The notes: generated from the sequence alone by a model not told the origin. Positions 22,209 to 32,654 are shown, counted from the first letter of the stretch. The stretch: DNA of 64,000 bases from Eutypella sp. D-1 (GCA_023313575.1 JAJTTP010000010.1:186001-250000), one strand, 5' to 3'. Numbers and translations: made by a program.

Positions 22209-23674
22209 TTATTGGTTCGACTTCGGAAGGTACCTGCTCCGAAAGGCGTTGCTGATAGTCCCCTTGAGACTCCCTATTGTGCCAGCGTCGCCCATATTAC
22301 TAGCCAGTGCCTCTTCCATTGCCGACTGCGTCACGGACGCATCTATTCAGACAAGCTGGGTTTTAGCATCTGAGAGGTTAAAGTAGAATAGAAGAAATAG
22401 CTAAGGAAACACATACCATCCAGATCACTGAAACTGCTCCCCATACTCGGCGTCCCGTCGCTATCTCTCGCGTAGCTCTTGCCCTTGCCAACGGGGCTAT
22501 TCCTGGCCACTTCCATGGTCCGGCGGGGCGAGATGGGCCCGCCGATCTTCGCCCCTTGCACCATGGCGGCGGAGCTTGTCGACGAGTCGGATGTGTGGGA
22601 GTGGTGTATCTTCTTAGGTATCCGCCTCGAAAAGTCCGGGTTTCCGCGCAAAGTGGCACTCAGGTCGTGCTGACCGCTCGTCGAACTCTCCGCCTGGGGA
22701 TTGTATGGTAGAAAGGCAGGCTCCACATCGGTGTCGTCATCAACATCCGCAAAGGACGAAGAGTTGTCATTACCCTGGAATCGCGGTGGCCGGCGAATAA
22801 TTCTAGATTGCGCTGGGCTCGACGAGGACGAGGACGAGGACGACGCCGGGCTTTCGTCGGCTGCACCGGGAGAAGCGGGGTCATCATGCCCCTCATCAGC
22901 AGGCGTCGCAACAGGCAGGGATGACAGCCTTGTTCGCTGAGCCTCGGTGCTGGATCGGCCGGTCGGTCTCGAAGCATTGCCGCTGCCCAGGTTCCGCATA
23001 GTGTTGGAGGACGACATCCGAGTTACTGTCTGTCGCGAAGGACCCCTGACCGGCGTACCGGGAATGCTATCGTTTCGAGGCAAGGGCGAGTCCTTACGGA
23101 TGGACAAGGATGAGGGCACGCGCGCCTGTGTGCCGGCGCCGGACGTGGTTCGCCGGACCATCTCAGCAAGGAATGGGCTATCTGCGCCTGGCTGCGGGGA
23201 TGGGGTCGGTGAGTCCCGAGCGGCAGCGATGGCCTTACGCATCTGTGCCCGGAGTTGGGAGTTGTGGCGCTCGGTGAGATATGCGACTTGTTGGAGAAGG
23301 AAGTCGACGGTGACTTGGAATCGCGATGCACTGTGGGAAAGGCGAGAGTTGAATTAGCCGGGTGGAGGTAGATACATTTGTTAGATACGACAAATCGAAA
23401 CTTACACTTCATTCCCTGTACAATGAATGGGCGGACGTATCAGCAAGCTATTCGGCACGAGCTAAGGTTCGTTGAACTTCGAATAATGCTTACAATCTAT
23501 TTCCGTCTTAGAAACATTAGAAACAATGTTCCATAGTGCTTCATCTTTAGAAGGGTCCCAGTTGACGAGAGGAGGATCGATGAAATCACCTCGCGGGAAG
23601 GGGAGTCGAATGAAGACGGTGTAAGTCGGTTCTGTATGAGACTGAGGGTCATGTGAAGTTATATTGTGCGCCAT
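22209..23674 (-). CDS. ATG29: Autophagy protein Atg29
   Basis: Subunit of the Atg17-Atg31-Atg29 scaffold at the pre-autophagosomal structure. Four exons fit exactly: 23674-23494, a 10-base exon 23415-23406, 23330-22417 and 22342-22209, giving 412 residues. The N-terminal domain has YTVFIRLPFPRGDFIDPP, WDPSKDEALWNIVS and, across the micro-exon, EIDWNEVASRFQVTVDFLLQ, then QVAYLTERHNSQLRAQMRKA. This is the Atg29 fold seen in yeast (DPP..W, LW.MVS, IDW). The long middle is Ser/Pro-rich and disordered, containing SIRKDSPLPRN. The C-terminus DASVTQSAMEEALAS and FRSRYLPKSNQ matches filamentous-fungal Atg29. Filamentous Atg29 is longer than the yeast protein mainly through this disordered region. Confidence 0.92.
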
Positions 23675-25232
23675 TGTATGAATATTTTTTGTTTTTCGGA
23701 TGATTCTGACTCGGTTTCGGTTTCGGTCTCGGTCTCAGTCTCAGGTTTCAGGGTTCAGTTGTCCACGGGTTCCATTCATTGCATTGAGTTACTGTTGATG
23801 ATAATCGAAGAAGGCCAGTGTCACTCGTGTCTCTCCCCAAAGAAGAGAGAGAAAACAGGACCGTAGCAACGAGGCACGACAATGGCAACTATACAGGTTC
23901 CAATAAGTGTTCAAATATACGTCCCAATATGCAGGATGACGGATAGGAATAATGACTTGGTCCTAAGTGGGAGGAAGCGAATGGGCAAAGTGGACGAAGT
24001 GGGTGATGAAGTGGATAAGTGTGGAAGAGGATGGGTTCGTCCCAATGCATAAACAAGTACAAGGGTGATGCTACTAACTACATGCATGTGTGAATACCTC
24101 CTAGAATAGCTTCGATAAAGCTCTTATCTACATGTACGGCAAGGGGCGGGTTAAAGTGTACCTAGGTACCTACTAGGTAGGTACGAAGTACTTGTAGGTT
24201 ATGTACTTCGTACCTGGGCACATGTCAATGATTGGTTGGGGCAAGCAAGCAGACAAGGCAGGCTAGCTGGCTGGCTGGCAGGTGGGACTGTGCGGATAAT
24301 GCGGGGCCAGTTTGGCGGTCCCAACCTGCAGCCAATATCCACGTTTGACCCTTTGAGGTATAGTATACGGCTACACCCACCACACTCTTCCAAGCCCCTA
24401 AAACATCCATATATCAAGTGACAACTTCAGGGCTCCAAATATGGAGGAGTGACTCCTCCCATAACTGCTAGATTCCTTGCAACCTCCCCAGATCTCTCTC
24501 CTCTCTCACCCTCCTTTCCACCTTGTCGGCCTACCAACCCTACCTGCATCAATCAGGCATACCAGCTTTTCGAGAGGAAGGTGGTGTACCATCTCCGGCT
24601 ACGTCTCCCAACACTCAATAGGGTTTACATTCCTTATTCGAATGCTTTCCGAAAAAGATAGGTCAGTCAACCAGTGCTATGTCACCTAAACCAAGAATTT
24701 ATCAAACGTTCGACGGATAACCCAACGGTAAACAAGCTTAGGACCCATGGATAGAACAAAGGAGATGATCTACCTCACTTGCTTGAGTAGGTGTTGTGCC
24801 ATACCGAAGAGCCTCGACCTCGTGATCCGTAATCATGTGTCATTGGTTGCCTGCCTAATTATACTACCCATCCGGTTCCTGGTCTTTCTCCTTCTATGTA
24901 GTATTTCATTCGAGATGCTTGCGATCTACCTTACCAGGCTGCCTGCAACCCCAGCCCTGTTTATGATCAGCACATAAAATAACCAATATAGATTCAAGAG
25001 TGGCACGTCTTCCTCGAGTTCCCCAATATATCGTGCTAACTATTTGGTAAATGTGATGATACCAACCACCTGCAACAACCCCATATAAATCGTTTAAATC
25101 ATGACAATACTATCGTGATTCGTGACCAGCTACCCACTGTTCAAACGGAGGATATCGAATAAGCACTCGATGCATGTGAATCACAAAGATACGGACTGAA
25201 TTTAAACGCCCCGTCGGGGTGTTGCTATCTTC
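23675..25232. other. Divergent interval between ATG29 and the membrane-protein gene
   Basis: About 1.56 kb. Near ATG29 it has a degenerate hexamer repeat (TCGGTT/TCGGTC/TCAGTC) at about 23709-23755. A dense group of TACCTA/TAGGTA units including a perfect TACCTAGGTA lies at 24159-24185. A GGCT/GGCA-rich patch is near 24240-24290. No gene is supported; the two overlapping plus-strand frames at 24449-24689 look accidental. Confidence 0.5.
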
Positions 25233-26688
25233 ATGATGGAGGTATGAGGTCTCGAGTACATCGTGCTAACAAACATCACCTAGTGACTTGAATCCGTTTT
25301 CACTAACACCATACACACACACACGTATATATAGACGATATGGAAGCGAGCGTTTCCCGATTGGTCCCAGGCCCCGATCCCGCATTTTGAGCTTTCGGCG
25401 GCCGGACTCCTCGCCCTAGCGGACCTCGGCACTATCGCCCAGCGGACCGCCATCGTGGGCGGTTCATCGTGGCTAGATAGCCTGCTCCTCGCCCCTGGCC
25501 TACACTACCAGCAGGCCGCTGACGCGCTCACCGGCGAGGCTCCCTCCTACAGCGCCATAGAGATCTACCAGGGCAAGTCGCTGACCTACAGCATCACCAA
25601 CCCGGCAACCATCCGCTACCTCCAGCGCCTTGTAGGCGCCGGTTCTCCGGGGCACAAGGTCGTCGTCGATGTCGGCAGCATCATCCCCCACCGATCCCAA
25701 ACCCATCTCTCCGGTCCAAGAGAAGGCCGGCGCCATAGAAGAAAAGTCGTCGGCCAGAGGGCTGTGATTTGGGCCGATCCCACTCTTGACGTCAAGCTCG
25801 GATGGCTGTCTCACGTGCTGTACCTCGCCTCTCCCGCCCTCACCATCTGCGCTTTCGTGTTCATGATCCTACTCCAAGAATGTGAGTTCGGTCGTGGATG
25901 CTTCTGGTCTTGCTGAGGTTACAGGGCTAACCAGGAAATTCTGATCTCAAGGGTGGGGGGTCGCGCTCCTGCTAGCCCTGATGTTCTCCCGCCTTTTGAA
26001 CATCTGGGTAATCAAGCAGCGCGCGAAGGAGCCGGTGTGGGTCCCGATGACGCCCCACCACAACCCGACGTCGCCGATGTCACCGGCCTCACCGGCCTCA
26101 TCCACCCCCGACCTCGGCGACCTACTAACAGAGTACGTGGTGGACCTAGGCCACGGTCGGTCGGTATCGCTACGGGGCCTCGCCTCAGACCTTAAGGCCA
26201 TCACGACGGGTCCCTGGCTGACTGCCAAAACGCACGTGCAAGGCTACCTCGAGGCCGCCGCCAAGCTCACCGTCTACCTTGTCGCCGCCCTTAGCGGCAA
26301 CATGACCCAAGCAGGCAACATCATCTTCATGGCCCTACTGCTCATTACCGCCGGCCTCCTCGGCCTCAGCAATGCCCACGCTAAGACCCTGCGCATGCGC
26401 GGCCGCATCGCCGCCCCCACCACCGACCGCCTGTCCCAGCCGGACGGCGACCCCGCTGCTCCCTCCTCCCCAGACCCTGAGATGGGAAGGGGTCGTGGTG
26501 ATGGCGCTAGCGGCGGTGCAATGTCCGGACGCCGCCACCTTGATACCAGTAATGGGACCGCCAGCGCCGCGACCACTTCGCCGTTTCCGGATACCGCCAG
26601 CTGGGCCGACAGTTCCACGTGGCCGCCCGCCACGACACGGACGTCGACGGATGCGTCGGGGTTGGAGAACTTCGTTCGACGAATCTGA
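25233..26688 (+). CDS. Fungal multi-span membrane protein of unknown function
   Basis: Proposed exons 25233-25241 (only MME), 25335-25881 and 25952-26688 join in frame to 430 residues; donors are GTATGA and GTGAGT, acceptors ATATAG and CTCAAG. The first exon is short and tentative. The N-terminal region (FELSAAGLLALADLGTIAQR, then GEAPSYSAIEIYQGKSLTYS) is likely a soluble domain. A double hydrophobic segment near residues 160-200 (ALTICAFVFMILL, then WWGVALLLALMFSRLLNIWV) spans the second intron. A further pair lies near 288-332 (KLTVYLVAAL and NIIFMALLLITAGLLGL). The C-terminus is disordered and Ser/Thr/Pro-rich. I recall unnamed ascomycete proteins like this but no function. A stretch near residues 110-140 reads more naturally in another frame, so a small sequence error or compensating shift is possible. 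Confidence 0.75.
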
Positions 26689-27421
26689 TTGAAACCCTCG
26701 GGGATCCTCAGCGTTTATATTAGCGAAGAAGCCTCCAACATGACTTATCTGATCACTCATCCGATGTGACTTTTCAGTCACTTGTATCTGTATTTGCTCA
26801 TATAGCAAGGTAATTGTGAGATGGCTACAGTAGGCGTTAGGTATATCAGCATTTCCCAAAGTAAATGATCTGCTAAGAATCAAGCATATTTATACCCTTT
26901 TTAGGGACCTCCTTTCCTGCCCATTCTTCAATATGCCTGCGGTGTCTGAGCCACCTGTATGCTTCATCGACGGGTGAGCTTACTTCATGACGATTAGATC
27001 CAGTGCTTTTGTGCTGTGACATATCGCGAGGTTCGGTCCACTTCAGGACCAGGAAAAATTGTTCTTCGGGCGTATGACGCGTCCAGCCACCTGGCAAGAC
27101 TTTTGATGAATCTCTTAAAACAATATACTTGAACAGGGTACTTCTTCCCTCATTTCCAAGGAGTGTTTGATATGACGAAACATTACGGTATAGATATCTG
27201 AAGTAGGTGTTGCACACTTTTAAAGAACGTGCTACGCATGTATCTTGTGCTGTTTGCTGTCAAACACTTGCTGTCAAACACTTCCTCAGCCTTTCCGAGT
27301 TCTTTTAAGTCCTTCTCCACACACTCCATTCAAACAACCCTCCATACCTTCCCCCCTCTCTTCTCCACCCATCGCAGACCCAAGGAAACAGCACAAGAGG
27401 CACATCAACAAAAAGGCCACA
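26689..27421. other. Interval upstream of the MYND-finger gene
   Basis: About 730 bases. It holds the 3' flank of the membrane-protein gene and the promoter and CT-rich leader of the MYND gene (CCTCCATACC, CCCCCCTCTCTTC region at 27340-27370). No gene supported; the minus-strand frame at 26873-27217 carries nothing recognisable. Confidence 0.5.
27256..27283 (+). repeat. Perfect 14-base tandem duplication
   Basis: GCTGTCAAACACTT occurs twice, head to tail without spacer, about 140 bases ahead of the MYND-gene start. It lies in the leader or promoter and could be a recent slippage or a duplicated binding site. Confidence 0.8.
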
Positions 27422-27990
27422 ATGATGGAAGCAGCGGACAAGTGCAGCAACCCTCCTTGCCAGAAGGGGCCTTCCGACGAACTCAAGGCCTGTCTGGGCT
27501 GCAAAGAAGCCCGCTACTGCTCCAAGGACTGCCAGAGAGACGATTGGAATCATCACAAGGCCTATTGCAAGCACGTTTCGAGCAACGGGGACAGCTCGGT
27601 TTCCCTCGACCCTGTAGACTACTTCATGAAGATCGCTACGCACGTACCCAAGGCGCGGGCCCTCGCTACGGAGAGCAACCTTCCTATGGCAAACCCTAGC
27701 GACATGTAGTGAGTATTCCACGCCTTCTCGGGCTATGAGTATCTTTTCTTCAATTATTAAACTGGACTCGGGATGGGCTGACACGTAAGTTTAGTCCTCT
27801 TATGAGACAGCTTGTGATAACGGGGAAGGACACGCCAGAAAATATAGCGCTATTCTTCGGACAGGGCAAACCGGTCTCGACAAAGCTGGCTCACGAACTC
27901 TGCAAGCTAGAAGTACAGGAATCCGAACGACGCAAAGAGATCGTCCCCAACTCCCTCGACCAAAACGTCCCTGACGATGGATGCAGATAG
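27422..27990 (+). CDS. MYND-type zinc-finger protein
   Basis: Exons 27422-27708 and 27795-27990 encode 160 residues. Zinc ligands: Cys8, Cys13, Cys24, Cys27, Cys33, Cys37, His45 and Cys49, with the classic YCSKDCQRDDWNHHKAYC end of a MYND finger. The finger is a protein-interaction module; here it sits at the N-terminus, as in many small fungal MYND proteins. The remainder has PVDYFMKIATHVPKARALA and, after the intron, LVITGKDTPENIALFFGQGK, which I recall following MYND fingers in ascomycete proteins. The donor TA/GTGAGT overlaps an in-frame TAG: if the intron is retained, translation ends after 95 residues, just past MANPSDM. No partner or target is evident. Confidence 0.85.
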
Positions 27991-28476
27991 ATGAGACGGT
28001 ATATTCTTTTCGAGTAAAGGAACATGGACAACCTGTAAGGTCTTGTTGCATTGAGGCTTGATGTGCACAGTGCCATTCATTTCTCGTGGTGGCTGTTGCT
28101 TCTCATGTTGTTACAAACCACCCATTTCCAGTCTAGACCCTGGTAAAAGAGTAGGGTCTAAGAAGGGTCACACGACCTATGGATCACTCAGGTTATCACT
28201 CTGGATCGTAGGGAATCACTCTTTCAAAACCTCTACGGACGGGTAGATAATATATAAAGGGCGTAGGCCGGCACCTACCTTAGATATTCTCTCTTTAGCT
28301 AGCCAGCGATCAATCTAAGTATTCAGCCCTACTACATCTTCTCTTAAATAAAATCAAGACCAGTGGTGACGGCTTTGTTACACTCGGAGCCTGTTTCCTT
28401 CGGCATACTCCCATAGCTCTGAGGCGTGACTGTATGGGATTTGTTCTTTTCCCATGCTCGCCCATGTCGCCAACGT
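27991..28476. other. Interval with no supported gene
   Basis: About 490 bases of AT-rich sequence downstream of the MYND gene. It contains a TATATAAAGGG element near 28250 that could be a TATA box for a plus-strand transcript into the following relic. Nothing else is recognised. Confidence 0.45.
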
Positions 28477-28877
28477 AGAATTCACAAGAATCCTCTATCC
28501 ACGACGAGCAAGCGAGTCCCTATTCATTCCAGATTAGCGGTTCATCGCCCGAATGCCCAGTAACCGCATACGAACTGCTTACCTTGGAATTACCGTTCTT
28601 CGTGGAGAATCCTCACTCCGAGACCGGACAGCTACCCGACGATAGTTCTATCCGACTTGAAGCTTGCCGTATCATTCTTGCCTCCGAAGCTTTACCATTA
28701 GAAGAGACTATAAACTCCTATTTGTCATGGGTACATGATCTCATCATATCGAATAATGACCTTACAGAACAAGCTCAACTTACTCTGATCAAGACACCCG
28801 CTGAAGGGAAACTTCGCTCCCTGGTAAGGTTACCGAAAGTTTCACACCTAGGCGATGTTGTAAATTTACTCCCCTAA
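28477..28877 (+). pseudogene. Fragment resembling the N-terminal region of a fungal C2H2 zinc-finger protein (relic)
   Basis: An open frame without its own clear start runs from just after a TAG at about 28475 to TAA at 28875. It includes PVTAYELLTLELPFFVENPH, TGQLPDDSSIRLEACRIILA, SWVHDLIISNNDLTEQAQLT and IKTPAEGKLRSLV. From memory, the order 'LTxLELPFFxEx...TGQLPxD..LxxEACRIIxAS...SWLxDLIxSxDDL' occurs near the front of large fungal C2H2 zinc-finger proteins. No zinc fingers follow before the stop, and no exon was found upstream, so this seems a truncated copy. It could instead be one exon of an unrecognised gene. Confidence 0.35.
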
Positions 28878-29421
28878 TAAATTAATAGTTGATCTTTTGT
28901 AGTATATCTGCTTATAAAGATGGCGTGTAGTTTTAAAGGTGTGAGTGCCAGTGGAAGGGGACGGGACTTACTGGAGTTGCCTCGCGCTTATAATCATGCA
29001 AGAAGGTCTATGCATCATTTGCTCGGTTGATCGTCCGCCAAATACAACTTCTACGCTGTCTGCACCCCCACGCTGATCATGAGGTATCTTGTGATAAGCG
29101 CTCTATGTCTTTAGCCAAGTCCTTGGCTATATTAACTTAGAAAGTATTAAGCCTAGCTGAAAGTCAAGTTTACAAGGCTACAAAAGAATGACCGAGCCTC
29201 TCTACCACCTTTCATCTACTGATCGCCTCAAACGCCGCATTGTCCGCTTTTTCCGTCCTTCCCGCTATTCCCGCTCTTCCCATTCTTCCCGTTCCCCTCA
29301 GTCAACTAGCCAGTCAATATCACATTACATAAGCAGCCACGATACAAATATTGGCATCATATTTCTTCAAACTTCATTTCTAACACGATTTGGACTATCT
29401 TTCAACTCTGTCGCTATCGCC
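28878..29421. promoter_or_regulatory. Upstream region of the nitrilase gene
   Basis: About 540 bases. The nitrilase frame remains open from 29188, but that extension is Ser/Arg-rich and unlike nitrilases, so it is treated as leader. CT-rich runs (CCCGCTCTTCCCATTCTTCCC type) near 29260-29300 are typical of fungal 5' leaders. Confidence 0.4.
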
Positions 29422-30546
29422 ATGGCCAGTTCAATCCGAATCGCTGCTTGTCATGTTTCTCCAATCTTTCTTTCGGCCAAACAGACCACAGCCAAGGCCA
29501 TCGCCTTGATCAAGCAGGCCGCGAACAGTCAAGCGAATCTCGTAGTATTCCCTGAAACATACATCTCAGCCTTTCCAGTCTGGAGCTCATTGCGCCCTCC
29601 CACTGAGAATCATGACCTTTTTAAACGGATGGTGCTCGAATCTGTCTATGCCGATGGAGATGAAATACAAGCTATTCGCGCCACCGCAAAACAGCTTAAC
29701 GTAATGGTCAGCATCGGTCTTTCTGAGAAAGTTCGTTCAAGCAGTGCTACTTTATACAACTCGAATGTACTGGTTGGAGACGATGGCGGGGTTTTGATAC
29801 ACCATCGAAAACTGATGCCCACCTTTTTTGAGAAGCTTACTTGGGCTCCTGGAGATGGGTATGGGCTGCGAATAGCTGATACTCGATACGGGAAAATTGG
29901 GAACCTGATTTGCGGGGAAAATACCAACCCACTAGCCCGTTATACTCTCATGGCTCAAGGGGAACAAATTCACATCTCTACGTGGCCTCCAGTGTGGCCA
30001 ACTCGGGTTGCTTCGAAGTCTCACAACCCCGAAACAACTACCACAAATGTCGTAGATAAACCAAATTACGACAACGTTACCGCCAACAGAACTCGTGCAG
30101 CTGCTCATTGCTTCGAAGCTAAATGTTTCGGGGTTCTCTGCTCTGGCGTTTTAGGTGATGATGCTATCCAGGCTATCGCAGAAGGTTCGCCTTACTTGAC
30201 ACAGATCATGGAGCAGTCTCAACGAGGTGCAACCCAATTTCTGGATCCAACTGGAGCTTTACTTCCTGGATTCACGATCGATCATCAGACACAGGAGATC
30301 GCGCGCACTGATTTTCTTCAAAAGAATGAAGGCATTCTATATGCCGATATTGATGTGGGGGACTGCATTGAGGGGAAACAGTACCATGATGTCGTTGGAG
30401 GGTATCAGCGCCTTGATGTTTTTGACTTGAAGGTCAACCGGACCCGCCGGAATCCAATCACGTTTACCGAAGAAACCGTTGATGCACCATTACCGGGAGT
30501 AGAAGCTATCCCTGAACGGAATATGAACACGGAGCAGTTTATATGA
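29422..30546 (+). CDS. Nitrilase (arylacetonitrilase-like)
   Basis: Hydrolyses a nitrile to the carboxylic acid and ammonia in the cytosol. The start at 29422 (MASSIRIAACHVSP, in good context GCCATGG) gives 374 residues, normal for fungal nitrilases; the frame is open to a Met at 29188, adding 78 Ser-rich residues of doubtful use. Catalytic triad: Glu45 in VVFPETYISAFP, Lys130 in HHRKLMPTFFEK, Cys164 in LICGENTNPLARYTLMAQ. The stretch ISTWPPVWP and the CGENTNPLARY signature are those of fungal aromatic/arylacetonitrile nitrilases. No intron interrupts the gene. It converges on an aldoxime dehydratase gene 690 bases away, whose product would be its substrate. Confidence 0.95.
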   Translation: MASSIRIAACHVSPIFLSAKQTTAKAIALIKQAANSQANLVVFPETYISAFPVWSSLRPPTENHDLFKRMVLESVYADGDEIQAIRATAKQLNVMVSIGLSEKVRSSSATLYNSNVLVGDDGGVLIHHRKLMPTFFEKLTWAPGDGYGLRIADTRYGKIGNLICGENTNPLARYTLMAQGEQIHISTWPPVWPTRVASKSHNPETTTTNVVDKPNYDNVTANRTRAAAHCFEAKCFGVLCSGVLGDDAIQAIAEGSPYLTQIMEQSQRGATQFLDPTGALLPGFTIDHQTQEIARTDFLQKNEGILYADIDVGDCIEGKQYHDVVGGYQRLDVFDLKVNRTRRNPITFTEETVDAPLPGVEAIPERNMNTEQFI

Positions 30547-31232
30547 GGCGATCGACCTCAATCTCTTGATGCGACAAATACATGCTTGCTTTAGAAATCC
30601 TAGTCACCGGTAACTCCAACTCTTGGTTTAGTAAGAAAAAAAACTTTCCTTTCATTTTAGACATTCGAACTATTTCTGAATACTACAGACCCCTTCCAGG
30701 AAAGCTCTTCAAGTGTCGTTTTGAGAGTCGGGACCATGTGTTGAACTCTGACGGCCGCCTAATATGTAATTTAGGCCGCTTTGCACCATCAATGGTTCAA
30801 ACTGAAAATATGACACAGGAGATGATAGTATGATTTCTGTGAATACTTAGCCGAGTGGGAGCGCTTTATAAGCTTGGACTGGCATGGTTTGCCACGAACA
30901 TCTCTCTTGGCTACAACTGGAGGAGACTCGCAGCTGAGAAACACGAGGCTTCCCCACCAGGAATCAGTCTTATCCCTACAATCAGAAGACGTGAGACAGT
31001 GGAAAACATACCGCTTCGCAAACTCTGCAACACTTTCAACTTGAACGACAAACATACCGCTAGTCTGGAAAGATGCATGTGTGGGGGACTAGCCTACTTA
31101 GTATTATCCATCTTGCCTGCTCGGCGAGGAAGACGCCGAAGTAAAGGAATTCAACTTAGAACAACAGGCCTAAAATTATCATGGCGGGCCCAACATGCTA
31201 TAAAGAATGGGCGCAAAATCTAGCCTCCATAA
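30547..31232. other. Tail-to-tail interval between nitrilase and aldoxime dehydratase
   Basis: About 690 bases shared by the two 3' ends. A plus-strand frame at 30855-31223 has no recognisable content. The last stop codons face each other, so overlapping antisense 3' UTRs are possible. Confidence 0.5.
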
Positions 31233-32318
31233 CTACAGTTCCTCCAGTTGATCATCGTCGACATTAAGTGGTATAGACCGAATCACACCAGTCTCCGGTA
31301 CACAGTTAACATACTCAAATTCGGCGTCCCCTCCTCTTAATACGGAAACTTCATGCCATGCACGAAACCTCCTCCTGTCTCCGAATGCCTTGAAGTGTTC
31401 AAGGGCACCGCGGTAAATCGCAAGGTGCGAGGGATGACATTTAGACCAAGCCTCGAGTGCATCTAAACTAGAGAAAAAGCCAGCACCGCAGGTCTCCTTC
31501 CGTAGGCGATATGTCTCCGAGTTTTCTTCGTTCCTCAAGTACCGCATACCTTGGGCTCCGGTCTCCTTCGAGTTCTCCCATAAGGATCTAAGACCGGTAT
31601 AAAGCGTTGGTTCAAGACGCCTTTCGTAAGCGTCTGCTTCTTCCTGGCTACAGTTCTCCCAGAACTGGCCCGATCTGATATGAATCATGTTGTTGTAGTT
31701 GGTACCTCGTAAGTACTGTCCGAGACCGCGGGGAATAGTCTCCGGAGGGGATATATCCTTTGACTGGGGAAACAAGTCATGGGCAGAGTCAGGAATACGA
31801 TCTCTTGCTGCTCCCCAGTAAACCGAGTTCTCGTGCTCCACAGTGGTGGTACCGGGAATTTTCGCTACACCAGGGAGATAATCCAGGTCTGAATAGGTAG
31901 TTTCAAGTCTTGTAGCCTCAGTAGAAAAGGTCTCGCGCCAGATCCCAATAGATGCACGACCGGGACCAAGCGCAGAATAGATAGACGGAAGAGAGAAAGC
32001 GTCGAGGCTTTGCCTGTACTTCTTCGGTTCGGTCCAGTAACAGACCCATATGGAAGAACCCTCGAGATCACACCCATCGATTGAAGTGAATTTCTCGAAT
32101 GTGGATGGTCCATCAACGGCTGATATCCATTTTTGGACCGCAGAAGTGGCTTGAGACTGGGCCCGCTTAGTCTCTTGGTCATCAGAATGGCGTTGTATCC
32201 CAATGTATGCTGTGAATACAGAGCTTATCCCATTTGTTAAGTCGAGCTTCCACCTTGGAGTTGGGAGTCGATGATTCTTGGGCTTGCGGAGCGGGTAAAT
32301 TCGTGCTGGAGAAGCCAT
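31233..32318 (-). CDS. Haem-dependent aldoxime dehydratase (phenylacetaldoxime dehydratase family)
   Basis: Dehydrates an aldoxime R-CH=N-OH to the nitrile at a ferrous haem b. Start chosen at 32318 (MASPARIYPLRKP; an upstream Met at 32414 adds 32 residues); 361 residues, close to known Oxd enzymes. Recognisable elements: WVCYWTEPKKY, GIWRETFSTEATRLETTYSD, SVYWGAARDRIPDS (Arg172/174), HIRSGQFW (Ser216), CHPSHLAIYRGALEHF (His298), WHEVSVLRGGDAEFEYVNC (His322). In Rhodococcus OxdRE, Arg178, Ser219 and His320 act on substrate and His299 ligates haem; order and approximate positions agree, so the active site looks complete. No intron. The 5' end faces a LINE relic about 340 bases away. Confidence 0.92.
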   Translation of the reverse strand: MASPARIYPLRKPKNHRLPTPRWKLDLTNGISSVFTAYIGIQRHSDDQETKRAQSQATSAVQKWISAVDGPSTFEKFTSIDGCDLEGSSIWVCYWTEPKKYRQSLDAFSLPSIYSALGPGRASIGIWRETFSTEATRLETTYSDLDYLPGVAKIPGTTTVEHENSVYWGAARDRIPDSAHDLFPQSKDISPPETIPRGLGQYLRGTNYNNMIHIRSGQFWENCSQEEADAYERRLEPTLYTGLRSLWENSKETGAQGMRYLRNEENSETYRLRKETCGAGFFSSLDALEAWSKCHPSHLAIYRGALEHFKAFGDRRRFRAWHEVSVLRGGDAEFEYVNCVPETGVIRSIPLNVDDDQLEEL

Positions 32319-32654
32319 TGGGGCAGCAAGCGATAAGTGGTTCGGAATGGTTAGGTCCTTGAAGTCTGCAGTGTTAAGCAATAGCGTCTGATCAAAACAA
32401 GCAGTGTCAAACAAGACTCTTAAGTATCCCCATGTGCTGAGTAAGTTTTCTTGGAGGTTGGATCCGAATCTGAATGCAGGAATTGCCTTTGATGTGCTGG
32501 ATCACGAGAGGCGCTATTCGGCTCTACTTTTTGTCGCATTCAGTATACTCAGTATAAGGAGCGTCGTAATACAGATGGAACTGATCTTGTATTTTGTAAG
32601 TTCTAACAAAAGAAAAGCTATCTAGGATGCCTATATATAAAATTTTCACTTCTG
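32319..32654. promoter_or_regulatory. Short upstream region of the aldoxime dehydratase gene, abutting the LINE relic
   Basis: About 330 bases. AT-rich, with a TATATA stretch near 32632-32640 that on the minus strand could serve transcription of the dehydratase. The retroelement remnant begins almost at once beyond it, so the promoter may have been cut or remodelled. Confidence 0.35.

Noticed and set aside
29188..29421. N-terminal extension of the nitrilase frame by 78 residues
   Set aside because: Ser/Arg-rich, unlike any nitrilase; the Met at 29422 has a better start context and restores normal length. A targeting role cannot be fully excluded.
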